Shown here piece after piece: positions 24,774 to 32,879 of a stretch of 45,525 bases of DNA (position 1 is the stretch's first letter; every line of letters starts with the position of its first letter). This stretch comes from Pseudochelatococcus lubricantis. GTDB taxonomy: Bacteria; Pseudomonadota; Alphaproteobacteria; Rhizobiales; Beijerinckiaceae. The DNA lies in assembly GCF_042432495.1 (NCBI RefSeq), contig NZ_JBHLXC010000013.1, positions 1 to 45,525 of the forward strand, given 5' to 3'. The position numbers were made by a program, and so were the translations under genes. Under the pieces are notes generated by a model. That model was not told the DNA's origin, searched no databases, and saw nothing but the letters and a program-made list of their open reading frames with translations.

Positions 24774-26546
24774 TTACAAGGCGTGCAGCCTAGTTGTTTC
24801 CGCGCGTCCGGAATCGGGATGGAGCGCGGCCTGCGCGGTGTGCAGCCGCCGGTAACGGCTGTTCTCGCGGGTGAGCAGTTCGACATGGCTGCCTTGTTCG
24901 ACGATCCCGCCGCTCTCTACAACGAGGATGCGGTCGGCGTTGGCAATAGTCGCCAACCGGTGGGCGATGACCAGCGTGGTGCGGCCCCGTGCAAGCTCCG
25001 CAAGCGATTGCTGGATGGCCCGCTCGGTCTCGGTGTCAAGCGCGGAGGTCGCCTCGTCGAGGATGAGGATCGGCGGGTTCTTCAGGAAGATGCGGGCGAT
25101 GGCAAGGCGCTGCTTCTGCCCGCCCGAGAGTTTCACGCCGCGCTCGCCCACAACGGTGTCGAGACCGTTCGGCATCGAAGCGATCACGCCGTCCAGCCGC
25201 GCGCGGCGCGCGGCGTCCACGATCTCCTCCTCGGTCGCCTCCAGCCGGCCGTAGGCGATGTTCTCTCGGACGGTGCCGGCGAAGAGGAAGACATCCTGCT
25301 GCACGATGCCGATGTTCGAGCGCAGGGATTTCAGCGTCATGTCGCGGATGTCGATGCCGTCGATGATGATCGCGCCAGCGGCGATCTCGTAGAAGCGCGG
25401 CAGCAGGGAGCAGATCGTCGTCTTGCCGGCACCGGACGGGCCGACGAAGGCGATGGTTTCACCCGCACGGATCGAAAGGTTCAGGTTCTCGAAAATCGGC
25501 CTTTCCGGCTGATAACCGAAACGGACGTCGCGGTACTCGATATCGCCCTTCAGGCGCGCGACCGCCCTTGCCCCCGGCCGGTCGGCGACGTCCGGCCGTG
25601 TGGCGAGGAAGGCCAGGTAGCGCTGGAAACCGGCGATGCCCTTGGGATAGGTTTCGATGACGGCGTTGATCATGTCGAGAGGCCGGAAGAACACGCCGAC
25701 CAGCAGCAGGAAGCCGACGAAGCCGCCCGCCGACAGCTCGCCGCGCACCACGAACCAGGATCCTGCCAGCATCACCGCCACCTGCACGAAGCGCATCGAC
25801 AGATAGGATAGCGAGTTGGACGCCGCCATCACCTTGTAAGCTTCAAGCTTGGTGGCGAGATAGTTGCGATTGTTCTCGGCGAACAACCGGCGCTCGTGAT
25901 CCTCGTTGGCGAACGCCTGCACGACGCGGATGCCGCCGACGTTCTCCTCGATGCGGGCGTTGAAATCGGCCACGCGGCCATAGATCGCGCGCCACGTTTC
26001 GGTCATGCGGCTGCCGTAGCGGATGGTGACGAACGCCGCCAGCGGCAGAATCAGCGCCGTGACGAGCGCCAGCGGCACGTGCACCCAGAGCATCAGCAGG
26101 AAGGCGCCGATCAGCGTCATCACGGCGATGAAGACATCCTCAGGCCCGTGATGGGCCACCTCTCCGATTTCCTCCAGATCCTTGGTGAGCCGCGCGACCA
26201 GATGGCCGGTTTTCTGGTTGTCGAAGAAGCCGAAGGAGAGCTTCTGCAGATGATCGAACGCTCTGCGCCGCATCTCGGTCTCGATCCTGATGCCGAGCAT
26301 GTGCCCCCAGTAGATGACGATGACATGCAGGGCGGCGTTAACGAAATAGATAATGAACAGGCCGAGCGCGGCGAGCGCGATCAGGCCGAGATTCTCTGTG
26401 GGCAGAAGCCTGTCGATGAACAACGTCACCGCGACCGGAAAGACAAGTTCCAGCAGGCCCGAGGCAACGGCGCAGGAGAAATCGAGCACGAACAGGCCGC
26501 GATGCGGGCGATAATAGGCGGCGAAACGCTTCAGCAGACTACGCAT
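24774..26546 (-). CDS. ABC exporter, fused permease-ATPase (MsbA-like)
   Basis: A 590-residue half-transporter. Six membrane helices occupy residues about 18-300, followed by the nucleotide-binding domain: GPSGAGKTT Walker A, the Q-loop IGIVQQDVFLF, signature LSGGQKQRLAIARI, Walker B ILILDEATSALD, and switch IAHRLAT. AAGGAG lies six bases before the ATG. It would work as a homodimer exporting a lipid, drug or glycolipid. The neighbouring genes do not fix the cargo; the protease upstream is not obviously served by it, since no membrane-fusion protein is present. Confidence 0.85.
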   Translation of the reverse strand: MRSLLKRFAAYYRPHRGLFVLDFSCAVASGLLELVFPVAVTLFIDRLLPTENLGLIALAALGLFIIYFVNAALHVIVIYWGHMLGIRIETEMRRRAFDHLQKLSFGFFDNQKTGHLVARLTKDLEEIGEVAHHGPEDVFIAVMTLIGAFLLMLWVHVPLALVTALILPLAAFVTIRYGSRMTETWRAIYGRVADFNARIEENVGGIRVVQAFANEDHERRLFAENNRNYLATKLEAYKVMAASNSLSYLSMRFVQVAVMLAGSWFVVRGELSAGGFVGFLLLVGVFFRPLDMINAVIETYPKGIAGFQRYLAFLATRPDVADRPGARAVARLKGDIEYRDVRFGYQPERPIFENLNLSIRAGETIAFVGPSGAGKTTICSLLPRFYEIAAGAIIIDGIDIRDMTLKSLRSNIGIVQQDVFLFAGTVRENIAYGRLEATEEEIVDAARRARLDGVIASMPNGLDTVVGERGVKLSGGQKQRLAIARIFLKNPPILILDEATSALDTETERAIQQSLAELARGRTTLVIAHRLATIANADRILVVESGGIVEQGSHVELLTRENSRYRRLHTAQAALHPDSGRAETTRLHAL

Positions 26547-26743
26547 CGATGGCTCCTTTTCCCTGCTGGCGGCGGCCCCTCGCCCGCCCGCGCTCTTCTA
26601 TACAGCAGCGGGGCGACGATGGCAGCGCCCGCACGGGCGGATACGAGGCCCGCCGGAAGCTGGCAGCCGGAGACGGGCGAACGGGAGAAGATCGCTCCGG
26701 CGCGTTGGAAATAGGGCGCCGGTTGGCGGAAGCGCAGGCGAAT

Positions 26744-28132
26744 TTATCCCAGCCAGATGCCGTGCTCGACGGTGGGCGCGACGCCGACAACGTTTTCGTC
26801 GCTCTCCGAAAATCCGATCAGGACATCGGTCCGCGAACGCTGGCCGGAATCGAGTTGCTCGTTCCAGAAGGCGATGCCGCCCGTGTCTCCGTCGCGGCCG
26901 AGGATGTTGCGGTACAGGCTGTCCACGAACCCGGCGTTGGAAACGTCTTTTCCATAGAGCAACGCGAATTCCCGGGAATCGATGAACCGGTCGGCCACGT
27001 ATTGCAGCCCGTTACCGGCATCGAGCACGTCTACCCAGTAATTGAGGCCGACGGTGTCGGGCGTGCGGTCGAAAGCCGCCTGATAGAGCCGGTAGGCCTG
27101 CCCCGCGCTCCCGCGCACATCGAGCGCAAGCGTGCCGTCGGAAAACGCGATGCGCTCGAACGACTCAAGCACCTGCCCCGGCCAGTCGGCGGATGCCTGC
27201 CGGTCGGCGGGCACGATCACGAACGAATCAATGTTGCCGGAAAGGGTCACCGCCGCGTGGGCGAGGCCGGTGACGAACACATCGAAACCTGCGCCGCCGG
27301 AGGCGCTGACAGGTTGATCATAGGCAATGACGCGGTCGTTGCCTGCCCCGGCCCAGACCCCGTCCCTGCCGCCGCCGGTATCGATCACATCGTTCGCGCT
27401 GGTGCCACGGATGAATTCGCTCCCCACCGAGCCCCATTGATAGAGGGTTTCGGAGCCCGCGTCCCATGACCAGTGAAGCCGTTCCTTCGCGCTTTCGTCG
27501 CCGTAAAGCACGCGCACGGCATCGATGTCGAGATGGGCGATCCCGCCGTCTCCCGCCTGGTTGTAGGACATGACGGTATGCTCGCCGTTGTCCAGATCGC
27601 GGTGGAGACGGATATCACCGTCGAAGGGATGCTTCAGGCCGAGAATGTGGCCGATCTCGTGGGTAACCACCGTCCTGAACTGAAGCTCCCCGGCAACATC
27701 GAGACGCACGTCGCGGTCGATCATGACGTCGCCGCTGAAACCATCGCGCCCGTCCCCGTAGGAGGAGGCGACGTAGCCGCCGGCTTCGTTTCTGGAGCCT
27801 GCCACGGACGGGTATCCGCTCAATCCCGACACGTTCCGCCCATAAATGAGATCGAGATTATACGCGCCGAACGTCAGGTCGCCCTCGTTCTGATATGTCT
27901 CGATGAAGATCACGCCCGAGACGCCTGACCATTCCTGAAGCCCCGCGCGAACGATGTTTTTTTCGGCCTCGGTCAGGGGAGAAAACGAGGCGACGGCATT
28001 GGGCCTGTCGTTACGCACGCCCGGCGCGGCCGACGTCGAGAAGGAATATGTCAGGATGATCGGCTGGCCCTTGTCGGGCAACCAGGAAGTTCCGCTCAGG
28101 AGCGCGGTGTAGTCCGAAACAATGGTTGCCAT
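26744..28132 (-). CDS. Serralysin-like RTX zinc metalloprotease with DUF4214-type C-terminus
   Basis: A 462-residue protein without a classical signal peptide. The metzincin site is THEIGHILGLKHP (His158, Glu159, His162, His168), with the Met-turn TVMSYN at 187-192. Next comes a short calcium-binding RTX stretch (GTSANDVIDTGGGRDGVWAG and AGNDRV) and a C-terminal DUF4214-like region with AFDRTPDTVGLNYWVD and NILGRDGDTGGIAFW. This layout is known for proteins exported by type I secretion. A strong GGGGGAGAGG lies before the ATG. It is divergent from the polysaccharide genes, and no dedicated secretion genes are next to it. Confidence 0.85.
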   Translation of the reverse strand: MATIVSDYTALLSGTSWLPDKGQPIILTYSFSTSAAPGVRNDRPNAVASFSPLTEAEKNIVRAGLQEWSGVSGVIFIETYQNEGDLTFGAYNLDLIYGRNVSGLSGYPSVAGSRNEAGGYVASSYGDGRDGFSGDVMIDRDVRLDVAGELQFRTVVTHEIGHILGLKHPFDGDIRLHRDLDNGEHTVMSYNQAGDGGIAHLDIDAVRVLYGDESAKERLHWSWDAGSETLYQWGSVGSEFIRGTSANDVIDTGGGRDGVWAGAGNDRVIAYDQPVSASGGAGFDVFVTGLAHAAVTLSGNIDSFVIVPADRQASADWPGQVLESFERIAFSDGTLALDVRGSAGQAYRLYQAAFDRTPDTVGLNYWVDVLDAGNGLQYVADRFIDSREFALLYGKDVSNAGFVDSLYRNILGRDGDTGGIAFWNEQLDSGQRSRTDVLIGFSESDENVVGVAPTVEHGIWLG

Positions 28133-28263
28133 GCCATCCTCTCCCCCAGACAGTCCGGCGTAGCTTTCGCTGACCGTACAGATGGCGTCAACCGTGTTTT
28201 TCGATCGTGCGGGCAGCTCTTTCTGTGGGGACAGATCGTCAGGACATCACTTGACGTCGAGGC

Positions 28264-28953
28264 ATGAAAAGGCGACCTATAGTTGCGCTGAACAGCATGC
28301 TGGAGGTTTCCATCAGTTTCGCAACACCACCTGCCGATGAGACCCGTTTTCCAGCGGCGCCGCAGTCGGAACAGAAAACGGTATTGCATGTCGGTTGCGG
28401 CAGAGCCTCTCCCCACAAGCTGCATTCGTTTTTCCGAGGCGGGCAATGGCGGGAAATCCGCGTCGATATAGACAGGCAGGTCCTCCCCGACATCGTGGCG
28501 GACATCAGCGACCTGTCGGCTTTTCGCGACGGGTGCGTGGACGCCATATGGAGTTCCCATAGCCTGGAGCATATTCACGATCATCAGGTGCCGGTGGCGC
28601 TGCGCGAATTCAGGCGCATCCTGAAAGACGACGGCCTGATACTAGTGACCATGCCCGACCTCGAATCCGTCGCGCAACTGATCGTGGACGGAAAGGCGGA
28701 GGACGTGGCCTATCAATCGCCGGCCGGTCCCATCACGCCTCTCGACATGGTCTTCGGCCACCGGCGATCCATCGAAAACGGCAATCCGTTCATGGCCCAC
28801 AAGACGGGTTTCACGCAACACAGGCTGAGGCGCCTGCTGACGGAGGCCGGCTTCGCACGCAGCATGATCCTGCGCGGGCGCAGTCTCGACTTGTGGGCTG
28901 TCGGCCTTATGCCGGGCGCGTCGCGTCTGCTGCTGACCGCGCCTTTCCGCTGA
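28264..28953 (+). CDS. Class I SAM-dependent methyltransferase
   Basis: A 229-residue methyltransferase with the SAM-binding motif VLHVGCGRASPHKL near residue 40, VDIDRQVLPDIVADISDL, and the WSSHSLEHIHDHQVPVALRE segment of methyltransferase type 11. The region RRILKDDGLILVTMPDLE follows. It is first in a plus-strand set of glycosyltransferases, so it may methylate a sugar or a glycan end. The N-terminal 30 residues are not conserved-looking and ATG 28297 could be the true start. Confidence 0.82.
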   Translation: MKRRPIVALNSMLEVSISFATPPADETRFPAAPQSEQKTVLHVGCGRASPHKLHSFFRGGQWREIRVDIDRQVLPDIVADISDLSAFRDGCVDAIWSSHSLEHIHDHQVPVALREFRRILKDDGLILVTMPDLESVAQLIVDGKAEDVAYQSPAGPITPLDMVFGHRRSIENGNPFMAHKTGFTQHRLRRLLTEAGFARSMILRGRSLDLWAVGLMPGASRLLLTAPFR

Positions 28954-28990
28954 ACGGACGCGCCATCCCTTCGACAACCGGATTCATGAC

Positions 28991-30202
28991 TTGAAAATTC
29001 TGTTCGTGCATCAGAACTTCCCCGGCCAGTTCGCCGGACTCGTCGACCATCTCATCGCGAGCGGTGACCATGAGGTAGCGGCGATCGGCGCGCGGCAGTT
29101 TCAGGATCCCCGGATTCTGTACCGCAACTACGCCGCGCCCCCGGCGGGAAGCGCGCAGAATCCGCTGCAGGACGAGGCGGCGGTGCGAATCAGCCGGGCG
29201 GAGGCCGTCGCCGCGCAGGCGCGCATTCTGCGCCTGAACGGCTTTGCGCCCGATGTGATTCTGGCGCATACAGGCTGGAGCGAGTCGCTTTTTCTGCGGG
29301 ACATTTTTCCTGAAGCGAAGCTCGTATGCTATTGCGAATACCACTACATGCGGCGCGGCGGAGACGTCGGATTCGATCCGGAGTTTCCGGTTGAATCCCT
29401 CGATACCCTGCACCGGTTGCGCATCCGCAACGCCTTCGAACTCTCAGCGATTGACGACGCGGACGCCTGCATCAGCCCCACACCATGGCAGCGCTCGACG
29501 TATCCTTCATCCGTACGCCCGAGGATCGAAGTGATTCACGAAGGAATCGATGCCGATACCCTTGCTGCCGTCGGCGGCGGGAACGGGCACGACTACGCAT
29601 GGCCCGCCGGTATCGGCACAGATACGCCCGTCGTCACCTACGTGGCACGCTATCTGGAGCCGCAGCGCGGCTTCCACACCTTCATGCGCGCCCTGCCCTC
29701 GCTTCAGGCGGCGGTGCCGGACGTCCACACCGTCATCGTCGGCGCCGATCAGGGCGGCTACGGCCCGCCGCCGGCGGAGCGGGAGACCTGGAAGGAAACG
29801 ATGCTGACGGAACTGGGCGAGCGGGTCGATCTCACGCGCGTCCATTTTGCCGGGCGTGTGTCCTACCGGGACTATGCAACCATTCTGAAACGCAGCGACG
29901 TTCACGCCTATCTCACCTACCCTTTCGTGCTCTCGTGGTCGGCGCTGGAGGCAATGGCGATGGGCAAGGCCATCGTCGCATCCGACACGCCGCCGGTAAG
30001 GGATTTCATGACGGACGGGGAGAACGCCCGCCTCGTGGATTTCTTCGATTCGCGGGCTCTGGCCGACACCGTGGCAACGCTGCTCAACACCCGCGACGAA
30101 AGAAACAGGCTGGGAGCTGCAGCAAGACAGTTCATCCTCAGCAACGATCTGACCCGGCAAGCCGCCTGTAAAAAAGTGCTTGACTTCATTCGCTCATTGT
30201 AG
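28991..30202 (+). CDS. GT4-type glycosyltransferase
   Basis: A 403-residue GT-B enzyme. The start is TTG at 28991, since the family N-terminus KILFVHQNFPGQFAG begins at once; no ATG fits. The N-domain runs to about 190 and includes YCEYHYMRRGGDVGFDP; the C-domain has VTYVARYLEPQRGFHTFMRALP and the EX7E-like SWSALEAMAMGKAIVASD. Sugar donor and acceptor are not evident. It lies 37 bases after the methyltransferase and precedes two large GT2 proteins. Confidence 0.86.
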   Translation: MKILFVHQNFPGQFAGLVDHLIASGDHEVAAIGARQFQDPRILYRNYAAPPAGSAQNPLQDEAAVRISRAEAVAAQARILRLNGFAPDVILAHTGWSESLFLRDIFPEAKLVCYCEYHYMRRGGDVGFDPEFPVESLDTLHRLRIRNAFELSAIDDADACISPTPWQRSTYPSSVRPRIEVIHEGIDADTLAAVGGGNGHDYAWPAGIGTDTPVVTYVARYLEPQRGFHTFMRALPSLQAAVPDVHTVIVGADQGGYGPPPAERETWKETMLTELGERVDLTRVHFAGRVSYRDYATILKRSDVHAYLTYPFVLSWSALEAMAMGKAIVASDTPPVRDFMTDGENARLVDFFDSRALADTVATLLNTRDERNRLGAAARQFILSNDLTRQAACKKVLDFIRSL

Positions 30203-30356
30203 CCTATTGAAGTATAGGTTCTTACATTGATCAGTATTTTCTGCAGTATAGAGCGGAAAAGGCGTTTGCTATAAGAATCGGTGAGTTCATAGCCAGATGC
30301 GTCACGCGCGTAAAAGCTACGGATATGCGCACGTTCCTGAACGTTCCCGTTAGGCT

Positions 30357-32879
30357 ATGATGCATTCTCTTCTGCCACCGAAACCCCTGCTGCTGGCTGA
30401 CGCAAACCAGAGCGCGTTGACGGCAATGGCGCTGGATGCGTTCCGGGCCGGCCATTATCAATATGCCCTTGCGCTGATCGATCGGAGCTGCCGGACGTTT
30501 GCCCCGGCGGCGGAACACTTGCGCCTGAGAGCAGCGCTGCGGCATCGCCTCGGCGACGCCACCGGCAGTTATGACGATCTGCAGGCGGCGGCACAGATGC
30601 AGCCGCCGGATTTCCAGGGACATTTTCTGCTGATGGGTGCTGCTGCGCGGCTCGGCAGGTGCGACGAAAGTCTCGCCTACGCCGAACGGCTGCTCACAGC
30701 GGCGGACGCGGCGGCATATACGCGCAGGTCGCTGCGCGTCCTTTCCTCCGTCTGCCCCGAAGGCCTCGGCTGGTGCGTCCTCGCGGGCGAAACGGTGACC
30801 GTGCATCTTTACTGGAACGGCGCTCCGTCGCTGCGCATCGAGACTTTCTGGGACGGGGAGCGTGAGACCCGCGATATCGGGAGGCGGGAGCGCGGCGCCC
30901 ATGTGTTCGACCACCGCGCGGTCGTCGAACTTCCCTGGCGGCCCGGCGCCGCCAGGTTTTCCGCCGTCACTTCCGTGCCCCTGCTGGGCGGACGGATTTC
31001 CGCGCCCCGTTCCACGGCTGAAGGAGAAAGCACCGAGATGGTCAACGGCCAGTTACTGGCCGCCCCCGTTGCGGGCGGGGTGCCACGCATGACGGTCGTT
31101 ATTCCTGTCTACCGTGATCTGGAGGCAACCGTCGCCTGTCTCGAAAGCGTCGTCCGGCATTCCACCGGGCGGGCTTCCATCGTCGTGGTGGATGATGCCA
31201 GCCCGGAGCCGGAACTGTCTGCCTACGTTCTCCGCCTTGCCGAAACGGGCGCGATAACCTGTATCAGACGCCGGCAGAACGGCGGATTCATCGCTGCCGT
31301 CGAAAGCGCCCTGGATATAGTGGCGGACGGGGATATCATTCTGCTGAATTCCGACACTGTCGTTCCCGCAGGATGGCTCGATGTCCTGACCGCGGTTGCC
31401 CATACGGACGAGCGGATCGGAACGGTGACGCCGCTGTCGAACAACGGCGAACTGACCAGCTTTCCGGAGCCTTTTGTCGTCAACCCGCTGCCATCCGACG
31501 CGGTTCTTGCGATGCTCAATGACGCGGCCCGATCGGTCAACGGCAATGACGCCATCGATATTCCCAACGGAATCGGGTTTTGCATGTATATCAAGCGCCG
31601 TTGCCTCGATAGCGTCGGCCGGTTCGGCGAACGATATCTCAGCCACGGTTATTTCGAGGATGTCGCGTTTTCCTTGCGCGCTGATCGACAGGGCTTTCGC
31701 AACGTGTGTGCGACCGGCCTCGTCGTGGCGCATCGTGGCTCCGCCTCCTATCGGCAAAGCAAGCGCTCGTTCGTTCTGCGCAACATCGGGGAAATCGCCC
31801 GCCGCTATCCGTCTCTGGGCGCCCGGACGGACTGGTTCGTCGCGCGCGATACACTGAAGCCCGCACGGGAACGCATTCTGAAAGCGCTGCCGGATGCGGC
31901 GTGGCAGGCGCAAACGGCGGTTTTCGTCTCCGCCGCCGCACACACACCGTTCGACCGGGCCGTCGATAACCTGTGCGGGGACGATGGCGCAGGCCGAATC
32001 CTTTTCCAGTCTCCGGCGGGGCATCCCCACGTAATTGTCGTCACGATGACGGGCGCTTTCGATTTCTCTGTCGCGGCCGATTGGCTTAATCCGGATGACA
32101 GGGCTTTTCTGACGAGAATAGCAGGACTGTGCGGAGCGAAGAAAAGCATCTGCCTTCTGTTTGCCGAACTGCCGCCCTGTTTGCTTGATCTTATCGGGCA
32201 ACTTCAGGTGCCATGCGAAATCGCCGTGCTCGACGAAAAAGCCCTGCTCGACAATCCATCCGCCACTGCCCTCCTCCGTCATGCGAAGCGGATCCACGCA
32301 GGCTGTGAATCCGCCGCCGCTATTCTGCGTCAGTCCGCCCCCGACGCGCCGGTGGCAACCGCTCCGCTCATGACGATCAACCGTCAGCCGGCTGAAACCC
32401 CCTCCGTGACCCAAGACGCGCCGATCGCGATTCTGCCCCTCGAACCCGGCATTGCGGCGTGGCGAGACGTCGAGGCGCTGGGGCTCGAATTGCATCGGAG
32501 AGCGGACAGGCGGGAACTGATCGTGATGGGAACAATCATGAACGAGGCTCCTTTGATGAGAATCGGCAACATCATGTCCCTCGGCGAAGTATCCGCCGGC
32601 GAGGTAGCTGATCTCCTGAAGCTCTACCACTGCGGCGCCGCCTTCATCGCTGGCGGGAGCCACCGGTTCTACGACGAGCGGCTGCCGGCTCTTGCGAAGG
32701 TGCGCGTGCCCGTCGCGGCACGTTCTGCCGGCATTCTGGCGGAACTCGTCTCCGGCTCCACGGATCTTGCAATAGAACCCAAGGCGACACCGCGCGACGC
32801 GGCGGCGGCGGTCGTGTCGTGGTGCAGTGCCGTCGCTGCCCCGGACGAGCCCGCATTACGCAACGGAACAGACGCATGA
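30357..32879 (+). CDS. Large GT2-family glycosyltransferase with N-terminal TPR-like region
   Basis: An 840-residue protein. Residues about 20-120 are helical repeats like TPRs (FRAGHYQYALALIDRSC...HRLGDATGSYDDLQAA). A GT2 domain spans about 243-500: MTVVIPVYRDLEATVACLES, VVVDDASPEPEL, LLNSDTVVPAGWLD as the metal-binding region, and YFEDVAFSLRA. The last 300 residues form an additional domain of unsure type with IAILPLEPGIAAW. Start is at the ATGATG; the stop overlaps the next gene by four bases. It probably adds sugars to a surface polysaccharide. Confidence 0.82.
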   Translation: MMHSLLPPKPLLLADANQSALTAMALDAFRAGHYQYALALIDRSCRTFAPAAEHLRLRAALRHRLGDATGSYDDLQAAAQMQPPDFQGHFLLMGAAARLGRCDESLAYAERLLTAADAAAYTRRSLRVLSSVCPEGLGWCVLAGETVTVHLYWNGAPSLRIETFWDGERETRDIGRRERGAHVFDHRAVVELPWRPGAARFSAVTSVPLLGGRISAPRSTAEGESTEMVNGQLLAAPVAGGVPRMTVVIPVYRDLEATVACLESVVRHSTGRASIVVVDDASPEPELSAYVLRLAETGAITCIRRRQNGGFIAAVESALDIVADGDIILLNSDTVVPAGWLDVLTAVAHTDERIGTVTPLSNNGELTSFPEPFVVNPLPSDAVLAMLNDAARSVNGNDAIDIPNGIGFCMYIKRRCLDSVGRFGERYLSHGYFEDVAFSLRADRQGFRNVCATGLVVAHRGSASYRQSKRSFVLRNIGEIARRYPSLGARTDWFVARDTLKPARERILKALPDAAWQAQTAVFVSAAAHTPFDRAVDNLCGDDGAGRILFQSPAGHPHVIVVTMTGAFDFSVAADWLNPDDRAFLTRIAGLCGAKKSICLLFAELPPCLLDLIGQLQVPCEIAVLDEKALLDNPSATALLRHAKRIHAGCESAAAILRQSAPDAPVATAPLMTINRQPAETPSVTQDAPIAILPLEPGIAAWRDVEALGLELHRRADRRELIVMGTIMNEAPLMRIGNIMSLGEVSAGEVADLLKLYHCGAAFIAGGSHRFYDERLPALAKVRVPVAARSAGILAELVSGSTDLAIEPKATPRDAAAAVVSWCSAVAAPDEPALRNGTDA

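Noticed and set aside
30201..30220. AGCCTAT/ATAGGTT hairpin after the GT4 gene
   Set aside because: The stem is short with G-T pairs and no T-run; too weak to call a terminator.
31053..32663. 536-codon minus-strand frame
   Set aside because: Antisense to the large GT2 gene, without a recognisable motif.
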